A DNA stretch of 64,000 nt from Lachnospiraceae bacterium (GCA_024699325.1 JAILPS010000033.1:1-64000), one strand, 5' to 3'; numbered from the stretch's first letter, positions 51,660 to 60,187 are shown. Numbers and translations: made by a program. The notes: a model not told the origin generated them from the letters alone.

Positions 51660-52547
51660 TTACTTAAATGGAACTACAGCCCCGTCATATTTGTCATTGA
51701 TGAATTTCGTAATGGCATCGGACTTAAGGACCTCCACCAAAGCCTTAATACCCTCGTTGTTTTCGTTACCTTCCTTCACGGCTATGATGTTGACATAGGT
51801 GCTGGCAGCAACTGAATCTGAGGCCTCGTATGCGAGGGCGTCCTTACCGACTGAATATCCTGCAGCAAGTGCGTAGTTGCCGTTTAACACAACGTATGCC
51901 ACCTCGTCTGTAAGTCTTGAAACCTGTGCGGCCTCAACCTCCTTGATGGTAACGTCGTATTTGTATTCCTCGATGTCTAAAACTGTCGCTGTAAGGCCTG
52001 CGTCCTCCTTAAGTGTGAGAACTCCGTTGGCCTCTAAGAGAAGCAGCGCTCTGGCCTCGTTGGTTGTGTCGTTTGGAACTGCAATCACATCGCCGTCTGC
52101 GATATCTTCGAGGCTCTTTTTGGTGCCTGCGTAGATTCCAAATGGCTCGTAGTGTATACCGCCCGCATTTACAAGGTGTGTGCCCTGCTCAGCGTTGAAG
52201 CTGTCAAGATATGGAATGTGCTGGAAATAGTTTGCGTCAAACTCTCCGCTCTCCACCACCAGGTTTGGCTGGACATAGTCCTCAAACTCTGTTACAGATA
52301 ACTCCCAGCCCTGCTCGGCTAAGATCTTCTTCGCCTCAGCCAATATCTCAGCGTGAGGTGTTGTTGACGCCGCCACCTTAATGGTTCCCTTATTCTCTGA
52401 CTTTGTATTCTCTGACTTTGCTGTGTCAGCAGTTGTAGTCTTCTTATTATCAGCTGTTGTCTCGTTGTTTTTATCATTTGATGCGCAGCCTCCAAGCACT
52501 CCAACCGCCAGCGCTGCCCCAAGTAATACAGATGTTATTTTCTTCAT
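51660..52547 (-). CDS. metQ: Methionine-binding lipoprotein MetQ
   Basis: The 295-residue surface lipoprotein captures methionine for the MetNI importer. A signal peptide MKKITSVLLGAALAVGVLGG ends in a lipobox with Cys21. A Thr/Lys/Glu-rich linker (to about 50) precedes the NlpA-type binding domain: VAASTTPHAEILAEAKKILA, FEDYVQPNLVVESGEFDANYFQHIPYL, and VAVPNDTTNEARALLLLE are typical of MetQ. It leads the operon. The leader just upstream carries a 40-base palindrome at the expected start of transcription. No SAM riboswitch or T-box is recognised. Confidence 0.95.
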   Translation of the reverse strand: MKKITSVLLGAALAVGVLGGCASNDKNNETTADNKKTTTADTAKSENTKSENKGTIKVAASTTPHAEILAEAKKILAEQGWELSVTEFEDYVQPNLVVESGEFDANYFQHIPYLDSFNAEQGTHLVNAGGIHYEPFGIYAGTKKSLEDIADGDVIAVPNDTTNEARALLLLEANGVLTLKEDAGLTATVLDIEEYKYDVTIKEVEAAQVSRLTDEVAYVVLNGNYALAAGYSVGKDALAYEASDSVAASTYVNIIAVKEGNENNEGIKALVEVLKSDAITKFINDKYDGAVVPFK

Positions 52548-52560
52548 AATATTTCCTCCA

Positions 52561-52600
52561 CATAAAACAAATAATACAACAGCTCGCGATCTGTTTTATG
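52561..52600. repeat. Palindrome in the metQ leader
   Basis: Perfect 9-bp ends CATAAAACA (52561-52569) and TGTTTTATG (52592-52600) surround an inner near-palindrome centred on TCGCGA. It starts where transcription from the promoter at 52607-52635 should start and ends at the ribosome site of metQ. It could be an operator or an RNA hairpin controlling translation. Confidence 0.6.
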
Positions 52601-52606
52601 TCAGGT

Positions 52607-52635
52607 AATTTAACATCCCACACCAAAATTGTAAA
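52607..52635 (-). promoter_or_regulatory. Sigma-A promoter of metQNI
   Basis: TTTACA (52630-52635), 17-base spacer and TAAATT (52607-52612) on the minus strand. The -10 box is only a fair match. Confidence 0.45.
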
Positions 52636-52642
52636 ATATATA

Positions 52643-52682
52643 AAAGTAATAGCGCGCTATAAGTTTTACTTATAACGCGCTA
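52643..52682 (-). terminator. Hairpin terminator after the flavodoxin-fold gene
   Basis: Arms TAGCGCG and CTATAAG... pair as TAGCGCG (52650-52656)/CGCGCTA (52676-52682) and TATAAG (52658-52663)/CTTATA (52669-52674), with a 5-base loop; TTACTTTTATA follows on the minus strand. Confidence 0.78.
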
Positions 52683-52721
52683 CTACGTATAAAAAGGATT
52701 TTAAAAGATATGAAACTTCAA

Positions 52722-53273
52722 TTATAACTCAATAGTTTCCTTCGCCTTCTTCATGATACGCTCAGGATTATATCCTACAACATCTAACATCTCGGCCTTG
52801 ATAAGCTTGGTCTCTGAGATACCAAAAACCTGTGTCGCCATGGTTGTGATGTAGTCAAAGCTGTAGTCTGGAAGATATGGACCGCCTGCTGTTGTCACAT
52901 AGTAGAGCTTCTTGGCCTTGCAAAGACCGATAGGAAAACCGTGCTCACTGTATTTGCTGACGATGCCCATAACATAGATATTCTCAATATAAAGCTTGAG
53001 CTTAGCAGGGAATGACAGATCCCAATATGGTGCTCCGATGACGATGGTGTCCGCTGCGGCAAACTGTCTGGCAAGATCAAACATAGGGTCGTCAAACTTA
53101 CCCTCCTTAACCAGCTCTGTTCTCTTCTCAAGACGCTCGTTGCTGATGGACTTAAGATGCATCTGAGCTAACTTGACCTCCTCATACTCTCCGCCGAGCT
53201 TGTTGAGAAGCTCCCTTGCCAAATCATCTGTTCTGGATGGTTTTCTGATGCAGCTGTTTACATACAATATCAT
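52722..53273 (-). CDS. Flavodoxin-fold NAD(P)H quinone/azo reductase-like protein
   Basis: The 183-residue cytosolic protein has the flavodoxin-like fold of the NQO/AzoR group. MILYVNSCIRKPSRTDDLARELL corresponds to the FMN-phosphate loop, ADTIVIGAPYWDLSFPAKLKLYIE to the typical PxWNxxxPAxLKxxxD segment, and YYVTTAGGPYLPDYSFDYI to the third FMN contact. Such enzymes reduce quinones, azo dyes or disulfides with NAD(P)H. The substrate is not evident. Its start overlaps the stop of rsmJ by four bases (ATGA), so the two are translated together. Confidence 0.85.
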   Translation of the reverse strand: MILYVNSCIRKPSRTDDLARELLNKLGGEYEEVKLAQMHLKSISNERLEKRTELVKEGKFDDPMFDLARQFAAADTIVIGAPYWDLSFPAKLKLYIENIYVMGIVSKYSEHGFPIGLCKAKKLYYVTTAGGPYLPDYSFDYITTMATQVFGISETKLIKAEMLDVVGYNPERIMKKAKETIEL

Positions 53274-53968
53274 AGTTCTTCCTCCTTGCCCCTGGCAAAT
53301 ACCATGCAGTCATATCTGATTGCCTTGCCGTCATAAGTGTAATCCGGCTTGACGCCGCCAAGATATGGACCCTTGGCCGGTCGTTTGATGATGATCTTCT
53401 TGGGATTGGATGCTATCGCCGCCTCTAAGAGTTCCCTCTCGTCACAGCACGGGCTCTCAAGCTTCTGCAGAAGCTGAAACTTCTTCTTAATCAGCCCGCT
53501 CTTGCTTCTCGCAGGAAACATAGGGTCTAATAACACCACGTCGGGGCAGTGGTCCATGTTTTTAAGCGCTTCAATACTGTTTTCCTTATGAAGCTCCATT
53601 CTGGAAACTATGGGCGCTAGCTCCTCGTCATCCCCAGCCCTTATAAGAGCATCCTCTAGAAGGGCTGCAATAACATCATCATATTCATAGAGTTTGACAT
53701 TAAAACCTGCGGCTGCAAGAAGAATCGCATCCTCTCCCATGCCCGCTGTCGCATCAACTGCAACAGGATTGTCGACATTCTTAAGCTTCGCGGCCTTCAC
53801 AAGCATTTCGCCCTGAAGTCTCCCGTTCTTAAGTCTGGGAAGCATCTCCCTAAAATCGCCAATCATCCTGAGTTCTCCCATGACAAGCGCGAGCCCCTCA
53901 TCGGTTCTTACAAGCTCCGGCTTAACCACTTCTTCAGTTTGGTTTAGGACTGCATCACGTTTTCCCAT
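53270..53968 (-). CDS. rsmJ: 16S rRNA (guanine-1516 N2) methyltransferase, RsmJ-like
   Basis: The 232-residue SAM-dependent methyltransferase fits RsmJ (YhiQ). The SAM-binding motif is VDATAGMGEDAILLAAAGFNVKLYEYD, followed by VVLLDPMFPARSKSGLIKKK, in which DPMFP is the RsmJ catalytic/guanine-binding signature, and KIIIKRPAKGPYL. RsmJ methylates G1516 of 16S rRNA in Escherichia coli; the same target is inferred here. No membrane or RNA-binding extension. First gene of a two-gene unit with the flavodoxin-fold reductase. Confidence 0.87.
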   Translation of the reverse strand: MGKRDAVLNQTEEVVKPELVRTDEGLALVMGELRMIGDFREMLPRLKNGRLQGEMLVKAAKLKNVDNPVAVDATAGMGEDAILLAAAGFNVKLYEYDDVIAALLEDALIRAGDDEELAPIVSRMELHKENSIEALKNMDHCPDVVLLDPMFPARSKSGLIKKKFQLLQKLESPCCDERELLEAAIASNPKKIIIKRPAKGPYLGGVKPDYTYDGKAIRYDCMVFARGKEEEL

Positions 53969-53995
53969 GTCAACTCCATGTTATGTGTTCTGCGT

Positions 53996-54024
53996 ATTAT
54001 AGCACTATTTTCAAATGTCTTCAA
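53996..54024 (-). promoter_or_regulatory. Sigma-A promoter of rsmJ
   Basis: TTGAAG (54019-54024), 17-base spacer and perfect TATAAT (53996-54001) on the minus strand, between the GH26-like stop and the rsmJ start. No terminator is seen for the GH26-like gene. Confidence 0.7.
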
Positions 54025-54038
54025 CAACTTTGTTAAAA

Positions 54039-55493
54039 TTATAACACAATCGGTTTGAATACCAGTCTGAACCTCGGAAGCTTCGGAATGACAGCGTAAT
54101 AATTGGTCTGCCAGTCGTCTCCCTGTGAAGGGTCATTCTGTCCATCTGCAGGTGGCGCGAAGAATTTCATAGTAAGCTCAGTCTCGCCGTCAAGAGGCTT
54201 CTCGAAGAATGCGCTCATAAGGTCGATGCACTTGACGCCTGGCGCCTTATAGAACCATCTGCCGTTGATCTCCATCATGAGATTCAAATCTATGAGCTCC
54301 GGATCGTCAAAATAAACCTCAGCAAAATGTGGATTGCAGTCAAAATGAAGAGGCACAGCCAGTCCGTCAGCATCCTCTGAACCGCCCCAGCGAAGCTTGG
54401 CAGGGAATACCACGTCGCTGCTCTTATCCACATCCATGGATGGCGAGAAGTAGTCCTCGTGGATGAGCTCTCTGTATGTGTTTAAAACAGGCTGAGCGAT
54501 ACCAACCTCTGAGTTGTTGGGATCCTCAATCTCAAGACCTAAACGGCCTCTGTCTCTGAACTGGTACATGGTAAATGCGCTTAACCACTTGTCAGGGTCA
54601 GCCTTCAGCTTATCGCAGAAATCCTTAACCATCTGCGCCTGATCATATGGTCCCGTTACATCGCCGTCAGCGTTAAGCTCTGACAAAACCATGGGCTTGA
54701 CATCGCCTGTGAGCTCTATATAGCGGTTGCGGCTTCTCTTGGTGAGCGCGTAAATCTTGTCAACCGAATATCTTGCAAATGAATTGCCGCCCTCCTCTGC
54801 AACGTCTATCGGCCAGCCCCAGTGGAGTGCCAGATATCTGTCAACAGAATAGAGGTCAGTAGCCTTAATAGCAGGCATGAAGATGTCCTCCATGGCCATC
54901 TTCTCCTCCTCAAGCTCCTTATAGCCGTCTAAACACAGGATGAGCTTGACATTGGGCGCTTCCCTGTGGAACACTTCGCAGACATGCGCAAAAAACTCTG
55001 CAACCTTCTCATAGCTTGCTCTCTTATTGAAGGAGAACCAGCTTCCCGTAGCCTCGTGGTTGATGCGGGCTAAAACTCTACCGTAGGTTGACAGATCCTT
55101 CGCTATGGCCACGAGGTGATCATCTGTCACGTTAGGATCGATAGTTATGGTTAGAAGAACGTCCTGACCATGTCTTCTGACATCCTTCATCCAGTTGAAA
55201 GGCTCCTTATCGGTAAGTCCGACAAGACCACCCTTATATGGTTCATAATCGTCATATGGATAGTCCCACTGGCCACCAATCTCCATATCGGCATATGCCT
55301 CGTGAGCTCTGGCAGGAAATGTCTCATCCAGTGGATAATAACATGTCATCAGGCTGACACCTCTGTGTGGGCGGCCTAAAACATTCAGGATATAATCCTG
55401 GTTGACATACTCGCCGCGCTCGCTTCCGTCTCCTAAATCCACCGCACATACCGCCGGACCCATGTGAAGCTTGTAAGCCCTATAGTCGCTCAT
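54039..55493 (-). CDS. GH26-like (clan A) cytosolic glycoside hydrolase candidate
   Basis: This 484-residue protein looks like a TIM-barrel glycosidase. VLARINHEATGSWFSF (about residue 140-155) matches the RxxHExxGxWF acid/base motif of GH26 mannanases and related enzymes, and PMVLSELNADG (about 275) offers a second Glu at the usual strand-7 position. LTITIDPNVT and IKATDLYSVDRYLALHWGW fit barrel strands. The last 130 residues look like a separate beta-rich domain (WGGSEDADGLAVPLHFDCN, FYKAPGVKCIDLM). There is no signal peptide. ATG 55493 has GGAGG eight bases upstream; a TTG just before it is less likely. Family and substrate need confirmation; it may be an unclassified relative. Confidence 0.65.
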   Translation of the reverse strand: MSDYRAYKLHMGPAVCAVDLGDGSERGEYVNQDYILNVLGRPHRGVSLMTCYYPLDETFPARAHEAYADMEIGGQWDYPYDDYEPYKGGLVGLTDKEPFNWMKDVRRHGQDVLLTITIDPNVTDDHLVAIAKDLSTYGRVLARINHEATGSWFSFNKRASYEKVAEFFAHVCEVFHREAPNVKLILCLDGYKELEEEKMAMEDIFMPAIKATDLYSVDRYLALHWGWPIDVAEEGGNSFARYSVDKIYALTKRSRNRYIELTGDVKPMVLSELNADGDVTGPYDQAQMVKDFCDKLKADPDKWLSAFTMYQFRDRGRLGLEIEDPNNSEVGIAQPVLNTYRELIHEDYFSPSMDVDKSSDVVFPAKLRWGGSEDADGLAVPLHFDCNPHFAEVYFDDPELIDLNLMMEINGRWFYKAPGVKCIDLMSAFFEKPLDGETELTMKFFAPPADGQNDPSQGDDWQTNYYAVIPKLPRFRLVFKPIVL

Positions 55494-55546
55494 CAATAAT
55501 TCCTCCTAATACATAAACATGCCGTGTTATACACACAATTAATGAT

Positions 55547-55582
55547 ATTTTATATGCTTTTATAATAGATGTCAAACGTTTT
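55547..55582 (-). promoter_or_regulatory. Promoter of the GH26-like gene with overlapping AAACGTTT word
   Basis: Perfect TTGACA (55570-55575), 17-base spacer and TAAAAT (55547-55552) on the minus strand. AAACGTTT (55574-55581) overlaps the -35 box by two bases in the same register as at the glgB promoter. A LacI-type regulator could repress both. Confidence 0.7.
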
Positions 55583-55629
55583 CGTACAGTAAAAATTGCA
55601 CATAATTTAATACTTTTGTAATATTTTTC

Positions 55630-55658
55630 TTGCAAAATCGGGCTTTATCAATTATATT
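55630..55658 (+). promoter_or_regulatory. Sigma-A promoter of the MBOAT/DHHW operon
   Basis: TTGCAA (55630-55635), 17-base spacer and TATATT (55653-55658) on the plus strand. Transcription should begin near 55665, right at the left arm of the 88-base hairpin element. Confidence 0.65.
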
Positions 55659-55668
55659 GGAGATTAAA

Positions 55669-55756
55669 CGTAACTATTCAGAACCATGCATAAATACCCG
55701 GACGAGCCATCGGCGGAGGTTTTGCGAATGCGAAGGACGGAGGCTGAATAGTTACG
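55669..55756 (+). ncRNA. 88-nt hairpin element in the MBOAT leader (structured RNA or palindromic repeat)
   Basis: Perfect 13-bp arms CGTAACTATTCAG (55669-55681) and CTGAATAGTTACG (55744-55756) enclose a 62-base, GC-rich insert. With one mismatch the stem continues three more pairs (55665-55760). The insert can pair further (AACC at 55682-55685 with a GGTT near 55717) and has a doubled GCGAA and a doubled CGGAGG. It is much richer in GC than the flanks. Either a leader RNA with a regulatory role or a short mobile/palindromic repeat inserted here. It lies 35 bases before the MBOAT start and has no T run. Confidence 0.65.
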
Positions 55757-55791
55757 ATTACACTAAAAATGAATTCTAAACTGAGGTAATT

Positions 55792-57219
55792 ATGGTATTT
55801 TCAAGCCTGATATTTGTGCTTGCTTTTCTGCCTGCATGCCTTCTGTTTTACTATCTGATGCCAACTCTCTCGGCTAAAAATGTGGTGCTTTTACTGTTCA
55901 GCATCATCTTCTACGCCTGGGGCGGCCCACTCTTCGTGCTCATCATGCTGTTCGACACGGTGGTGTGTTTTTTTGGCGCCAGACTGATTGATAAACACAG
56001 AGGAACTGGCAAATCGAAGGCGGCTCTTATCACAACAGTAGCCCTGACTCTTCTGGTTCTAGGCATTTTTAAATACACGGACTTCTTTCTGTCAGGAGTT
56101 AAGCTTATAACGGGCTGGCCCGATAAGCTTCCGGGCATCATACTTCCCATAGGAATATCATTCTACACATTTCAGCTGATAACCTATGTGGTGGATGTCT
56201 ACAGAGGTGAAGTGAAGGTTCAGAAGAACTTCGCATGGCTTCTTCTCTACACAGCCATGTTCCACCAGTGTATCGCCGGCCCAATCGTCAGATACAAGCA
56301 GATAAGCCGCGAGCTCACCTGGAGAAAACTCACAGTCGAGCGCATATACAAGGGCATTGTCCGTTTTTCTATAGGACTTGCCAAGAAGGCAATACTTGCA
56401 AACGCCTGTGCCTCTGTGGCGGATAATCTTCTCGCCTCAGAAAAACTCGCAGGAGCCTCAAGCGCCGCCATCGTGACAGGAATACTGTGCTACACACTCT
56501 ATATCTATCTCGACTTCAGCGCATATTCAGATATGGCAATAGGAATGGGACTGGCCATGGGCTTCCACCTTCCTGAAAACTTCAACTATCCATACATAAG
56601 TGAGAGCATCACAGAGTTCTGGAGAAGATGGCACATGACACTCAGCTCCTTCTTCAGGGACTATGTTTACATCCCCTTAGGCGGCAACCGCGTAGGTGCC
56701 CTCAGGCATATTTTAAACCTTCTAATTGTCTGGTCCCTCACAGGACTGTGGCACGGCGCACATTTAAACTTCGTGCTCTGGGGTGTTTACTATTTTGTGA
56801 TTCTTGTATTTGAAAAATATGTCCTTAAGAACAGCAAGTCAACCGCTCTTAAGGTTATCGGTCATATTTACACTCCCATCCTCTTCGTGATCGGCTGGGC
56901 AATCTTCAGGTTTACGGATCTTACAGAGCTCGTCACAGCATTTAAGGGAGTGTTCACACTTAACGGAAACAGGCTCTATGACAAGGCCACTTACCTTCTC
57001 GTAAAGAGCAATGTCTTCATACTGTTAATAAGCTTCATAGCCTGCACGCCTCTCTACTCCCGCATCGTAAGGAAACTTACCGACGCTGCAAGAAACAGCG
57101 GACGCGCAGAGACATTAGTTATATTTTGGAACACTGTGTTTGCCATCGCCTGCCTGGCGCTCTCCGTCATGGCGCTTATCGGCAACACATATAATCCGTT
57201 CTTATACTTCCAGTTCTAG
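55792..57219 (+). CDS. MBOAT-family membrane O-acyltransferase (AlgI/DltB-like)
   Basis: The 475-residue integral membrane protein has about eleven hydrophobic segments. Typical MBOAT blocks are IILPIGISFYTFQLITYVVD, FHQCIAGPIVRYKQI, ITEFWRRWHMTLSSFFRDYV and LTGLWHGAHLNFVLWGVYY with the catalytic His. AlgI-type members take an acyl (mostly acetyl) group from the inside and pass it across the membrane for polysaccharide acetylation. The downstream DHHW protein, 11 bases away, is the usual outer-side transferase partner. The target polymer is unknown. The start has GAGGTAATT before the ATG. Confidence 0.93.
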   Translation: MVFSSLIFVLAFLPACLLFYYLMPTLSAKNVVLLLFSIIFYAWGGPLFVLIMLFDTVVCFFGARLIDKHRGTGKSKAALITTVALTLLVLGIFKYTDFFLSGVKLITGWPDKLPGIILPIGISFYTFQLITYVVDVYRGEVKVQKNFAWLLLYTAMFHQCIAGPIVRYKQISRELTWRKLTVERIYKGIVRFSIGLAKKAILANACASVADNLLASEKLAGASSAAIVTGILCYTLYIYLDFSAYSDMAIGMGLAMGFHLPENFNYPYISESITEFWRRWHMTLSSFFRDYVYIPLGGNRVGALRHILNLLIVWSLTGLWHGAHLNFVLWGVYYFVILVFEKYVLKNSKSTALKVIGHIYTPILFVIGWAIFRFTDLTELVTAFKGVFTLNGNRLYDKATYLLVKSNVFILLISFIACTPLYSRIVRKLTDAARNSGRAETLVIFWNTVFAIACLALSVMALIGNTYNPFLYFQF

Positions 57220-57230
57220 GAGAAACAGAC

Positions 57231-58724
57231 GTGGATAAATACGACGAAAATCTTGAAAAGTTAATAAACGAATTCCAGAGCCTCGGCGAAGAAGATGACA
57301 CGGATGATTTTGTCCTTAAGCTGGCGCTGAAGAAGGGAAGACCTATGAAGGTCATAACAATCGCCCTGTTTGCCCTGGCCCTTGCGGGACTTAGCGGGCT
57401 GGGTTTTGTCATGAATCTTAGGCCAGAGGTTTCAGAACTTGAGAAGCGAAGCCTCACAAAGTTTCCAGAATTCAGCTTCGAGACACTAATTAACGGCAAA
57501 TATTTCGAGGAGATAAGCCTCTGGTATTCAGACACCTACCCCTACAGGGAGGAACTTATCGCCGCGCAAAACACATTGAGCGGCTATTACGGCATCAAGG
57601 GTGGCGAATCCATTACAGGCGATATCAAAACCGCCGACGAGATTCCTGAAAGCTACGTGGCCACAGAGACCACCGAGGCGCCCGAGGCGGACGAGACCAC
57701 AGCCGAGGATGTGACCGCTCCAGATCTTGAGACGGTATCAGTTGTCGGAGGCGACACCACCTTAGAGACAAGCGCTGCAACCCCCGACGAAGAGTTAATT
57801 CCGGCATCCTCCCCCTATGAGGACGACGCTGTCGAAAACTTCGGAACAGTCTATGTAGCCGGCAACTCAGCCTACAGCATGTTTTATTTTAACCATGACG
57901 GAACCAACGATTTCATAGGCGCCGTCAACGAATTCGCAGAGCACTTGGACGGCGTTGCCAATGTGTATGCCTGCGTCGTTCCAACAAGCACAGGCATAAT
58001 GCTTAGCAAGGAGCAGCAGGATTCTTTTGGAAGCAGCGACATGAAGGGCGCAATCGACTACATTTACAGTGGTCTGAACGAATATGTCAATCCGATCAAG
58101 GTTTATGATCTTCTGATGGCGCACAGGGACGAATACATTTACTTCAGAACTGACCATCACTGGACCAGCCTGGGCGCCTACTACGCATATGCAGAGTTTG
58201 CGGATGTGGCTGGCTTCACCCCTGTATCCCTTGACGACCTGAGAAGGGTGGATTTTGACGGCTTCCTCGGAACATATTACACACAGTCAAACATGAACCC
58301 GGCCCTGGCCGCAACGCCTGACACCGTCACAGCCTACTACCCCAACGGTGTGGATAACCTGGTCTACTATAACAGTGACCTGTCAGCCCACACATGGCCT
58401 ATTATCAAGGATATGACAGAGTCAAGCCCGTATAACAAGTATTCTACATTTATCGCCGGCGACCACGCCATCACGATAGTTTCAAACCCAGCGATAGAGG
58501 AAGAGACTTCAATTATCATATTTAAGGATTCATTTGCCAATCCGTTCTCAGTCTTTCTGATGAACACCTACCGAAACGTTTTCATCATCGACAACCGCTA
58601 CATAGCGATAGACGTGAGGACCTTCTGTCAGGAGCACAACATCAAGGACTGCATAATCTTCTACGCTATCGACTCCGTGTCATCTAAAAATGCGACGTTA
58701 ATCCGCTCAAACATAGTTAAATAA
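57231..58724 (+). CDS. DHHW-family (AlgJ/AlgX-like) putative O-acetyltransferase
   Basis: The 497-residue protein has a cytoplasmic acidic tail, a transmembrane helix at about 40-62, a Thr/Glu-rich linker (about 135-195) and an SGNH-like outer domain. The family motif is clear: YFRTDHHWTSLGAYYAYAEF, with D and H as catalytic pair, preceded by VYVAGNSAYSMFYFN and followed by ETSIIIFKDSFANPFSVFL, in which KDSFA holds the nucleophile Ser. It probably completes polysaccharide O-acetylation together with the MBOAT protein. The start is GTG (AGGAG eight bases before). The operon ends at a shared bidirectional terminator. Confidence 0.9.
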   Translation: MDKYDENLEKLINEFQSLGEEDDTDDFVLKLALKKGRPMKVITIALFALALAGLSGLGFVMNLRPEVSELEKRSLTKFPEFSFETLINGKYFEEISLWYSDTYPYREELIAAQNTLSGYYGIKGGESITGDIKTADEIPESYVATETTEAPEADETTAEDVTAPDLETVSVVGGDTTLETSAATPDEELIPASSPYEDDAVENFGTVYVAGNSAYSMFYFNHDGTNDFIGAVNEFAEHLDGVANVYACVVPTSTGIMLSKEQQDSFGSSDMKGAIDYIYSGLNEYVNPIKVYDLLMAHRDEYIYFRTDHHWTSLGAYYAYAEFADVAGFTPVSLDDLRRVDFDGFLGTYYTQSNMNPALAATPDTVTAYYPNGVDNLVYYNSDLSAHTWPIIKDMTESSPYNKYSTFIAGDHAITIVSNPAIEEETSIIIFKDSFANPFSVFLMNTYRNVFIIDNRYIAIDVRTFCQEHNIKDCIIFYAIDSVSSKNATLIRSNIVK

Positions 58725-58729
58725 TAAAG

Positions 58730-58759
58730 GAGCTGTCACAACACTGTGACAGCTCTTTT
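58730..58759. terminator. Bidirectional terminator between the DHHW and MATE genes
   Basis: Perfect 10-bp arms GAGCTGTCAC (58730-58739) and GTGACAGCTC (58746-58755) with a 6-base loop. TTTT follows on the plus strand and CCTTTATTATT on the minus strand, so it can end both converging genes. Confidence 0.9.
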
Positions 58760-60120
58760 CAGGCACTTGCCAATAGTCTTTTCCACGAAGGTGATAACAG
58801 ATAATATGCTATCATGCAGAGCATTCCAAAACAAAATGATACAGGAAAGGCGTACATGACATTCCTTCCGTCCCACAGCCTTGCGATGAGATAGGCGACG
58901 GGAATTCTCACAGCCCACAGCATGAGCAGGTTGATAATGGTGGTGAATTTGACCCTTCCCGTGCCGTTGATAATGCAGGATATGGCGTTAAACACGGCAA
59001 ACATCCACTGACAGGACAGCATGATTAAAACATTTCGCCCCGCAAGCGCCAGAACGTCTGCCTCATCTGTAAACAGCCTGAGGATCGGCATTCTAACCAT
59101 GATAAACAGAATTCCGAAGGATAAAGTGATGAGTCCCGAAGCCATGGGAATCCACACATAGCCCTCCTTAAGCCTGTCTATTCTGTTGGCGCCGTAGTTC
59201 TGGCCTGAATATGTGGTCGCAGCAGATGACATTCCGGTTATAGCCATATTTGCAAGTCCAGTCACTCTTCCGCCCACGGACCATCCGGCCATAAACACAG
59301 AGCCCTGCTCATTGATAAGAGTCTGCAATGCCACATGTCCGAAGGAGAACAGAGAATTGTTAAGTCCTATGGGAAGACCGATGGAGAGTATCTCCTTAAG
59401 TTCCTTGTTATCCACGCCGTTTGGCAATATGGGAAACATAAGCTCAGGGTATTTTTTCCTGATGTAAATAATGCTAATCATCCATGAGATGAACATCGCC
59501 GTTCCTGTCGCAATCGCAACACCCACAACTCCCATTCCAAACACAGCTGTGAGAAGTATATCAAGCCCGATATTGATAGCGCAGGCCGCCATCAAAAAAT
59601 ACAGCGATGCATTGCTATCTCCCAGTCCTCTTAGAATTCCGGCGTTCATGTTATAGCCGATATTTCCAACCGCCGAGCACAGCACAATTCTTGTGTAAAT
59701 AAGCGCGTATTCCCACACGTCATCAGGCACGCCCATAAGTTTTAATATCAGGGGAGCTATAAACCACCCCAGAATGCTTATAGGAATTCCAAACATGTAT
59801 ACAAACGAAACCGCTGTGCGGCAGGCTCTTCGCATGCCCTCGTTATCGTTCGCCCCCGCATATTGTGATATGCGGATGCTAACTCCCGTTCCAATTCCAA
59901 GGAATATACACAGCAAAACCTCTATGGGCTGGGCGCTGGTTCCAACTGCAGCTATGGCAGTGTGATCGCAGTAATTGCCTATGACAAGCGTATCCACCGT
60001 TGTATACAGGTATTGCAATATATTGCCCGCAATGATTGGCAGGGCAAATATCATAATATTTCGCATAATAGGACCCTGGGTCATATCCACCTTCCCCCTG
60101 GTCCTTCCTCCTGTTTTCAT
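58759..60120 (-). CDS. MATE-family multidrug/Na+ efflux transporter
   Basis: The 453-residue membrane protein has twelve hydrophobic segments. The start TQGPIMRNIMIFALPIIAGNILQYLYTTVDTLVIGNY and the second-half copy ELKEILSIGLPIGLNNSLFSFGHVALQTLIN show the twofold repeat of MATE transporters, and VGTSAQPIEVLLCIFLGIGTGVSIRISQYAGAND is characteristic. It uses Na+ or H+ to expel cationic compounds. It belongs to the NorM/DinF-like branch common in Clostridia. It diverges from the AraC regulator gene, which may control it. Confidence 0.93.
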   Translation of the reverse strand: MKTGGRTRGKVDMTQGPIMRNIMIFALPIIAGNILQYLYTTVDTLVIGNYCDHTAIAAVGTSAQPIEVLLCIFLGIGTGVSIRISQYAGANDNEGMRRACRTAVSFVYMFGIPISILGWFIAPLILKLMGVPDDVWEYALIYTRIVLCSAVGNIGYNMNAGILRGLGDSNASLYFLMAACAINIGLDILLTAVFGMGVVGVAIATGTAMFISWMISIIYIRKKYPELMFPILPNGVDNKELKEILSIGLPIGLNNSLFSFGHVALQTLINEQGSVFMAGWSVGGRVTGLANMAITGMSSAATTYSGQNYGANRIDRLKEGYVWIPMASGLITLSFGILFIMVRMPILRLFTDEADVLALAGRNVLIMLSCQWMFAVFNAISCIINGTGRVKFTTIINLLMLWAVRIPVAYLIARLWDGRNVMYAFPVSFCFGMLCMIAYYLLSPSWKRLLASA

Positions 60121-60187
60121 CTGCTTATCAAGCCTCCTTTGTAGCCCCTATATTATGAATTATAAGTCACCATTCCTATAATTTCCT

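Noticed and set aside
52548..52640. SAM riboswitch or T-box before metQ
   Set aside because: The leader is too short and lacks the conserved core words; only a simple palindrome is present.
56235..56471. Overlapping frames inside the MBOAT gene on both strands
   Set aside because: They are shadows of a strongly coding membrane protein, without start signals or recognisable domains.
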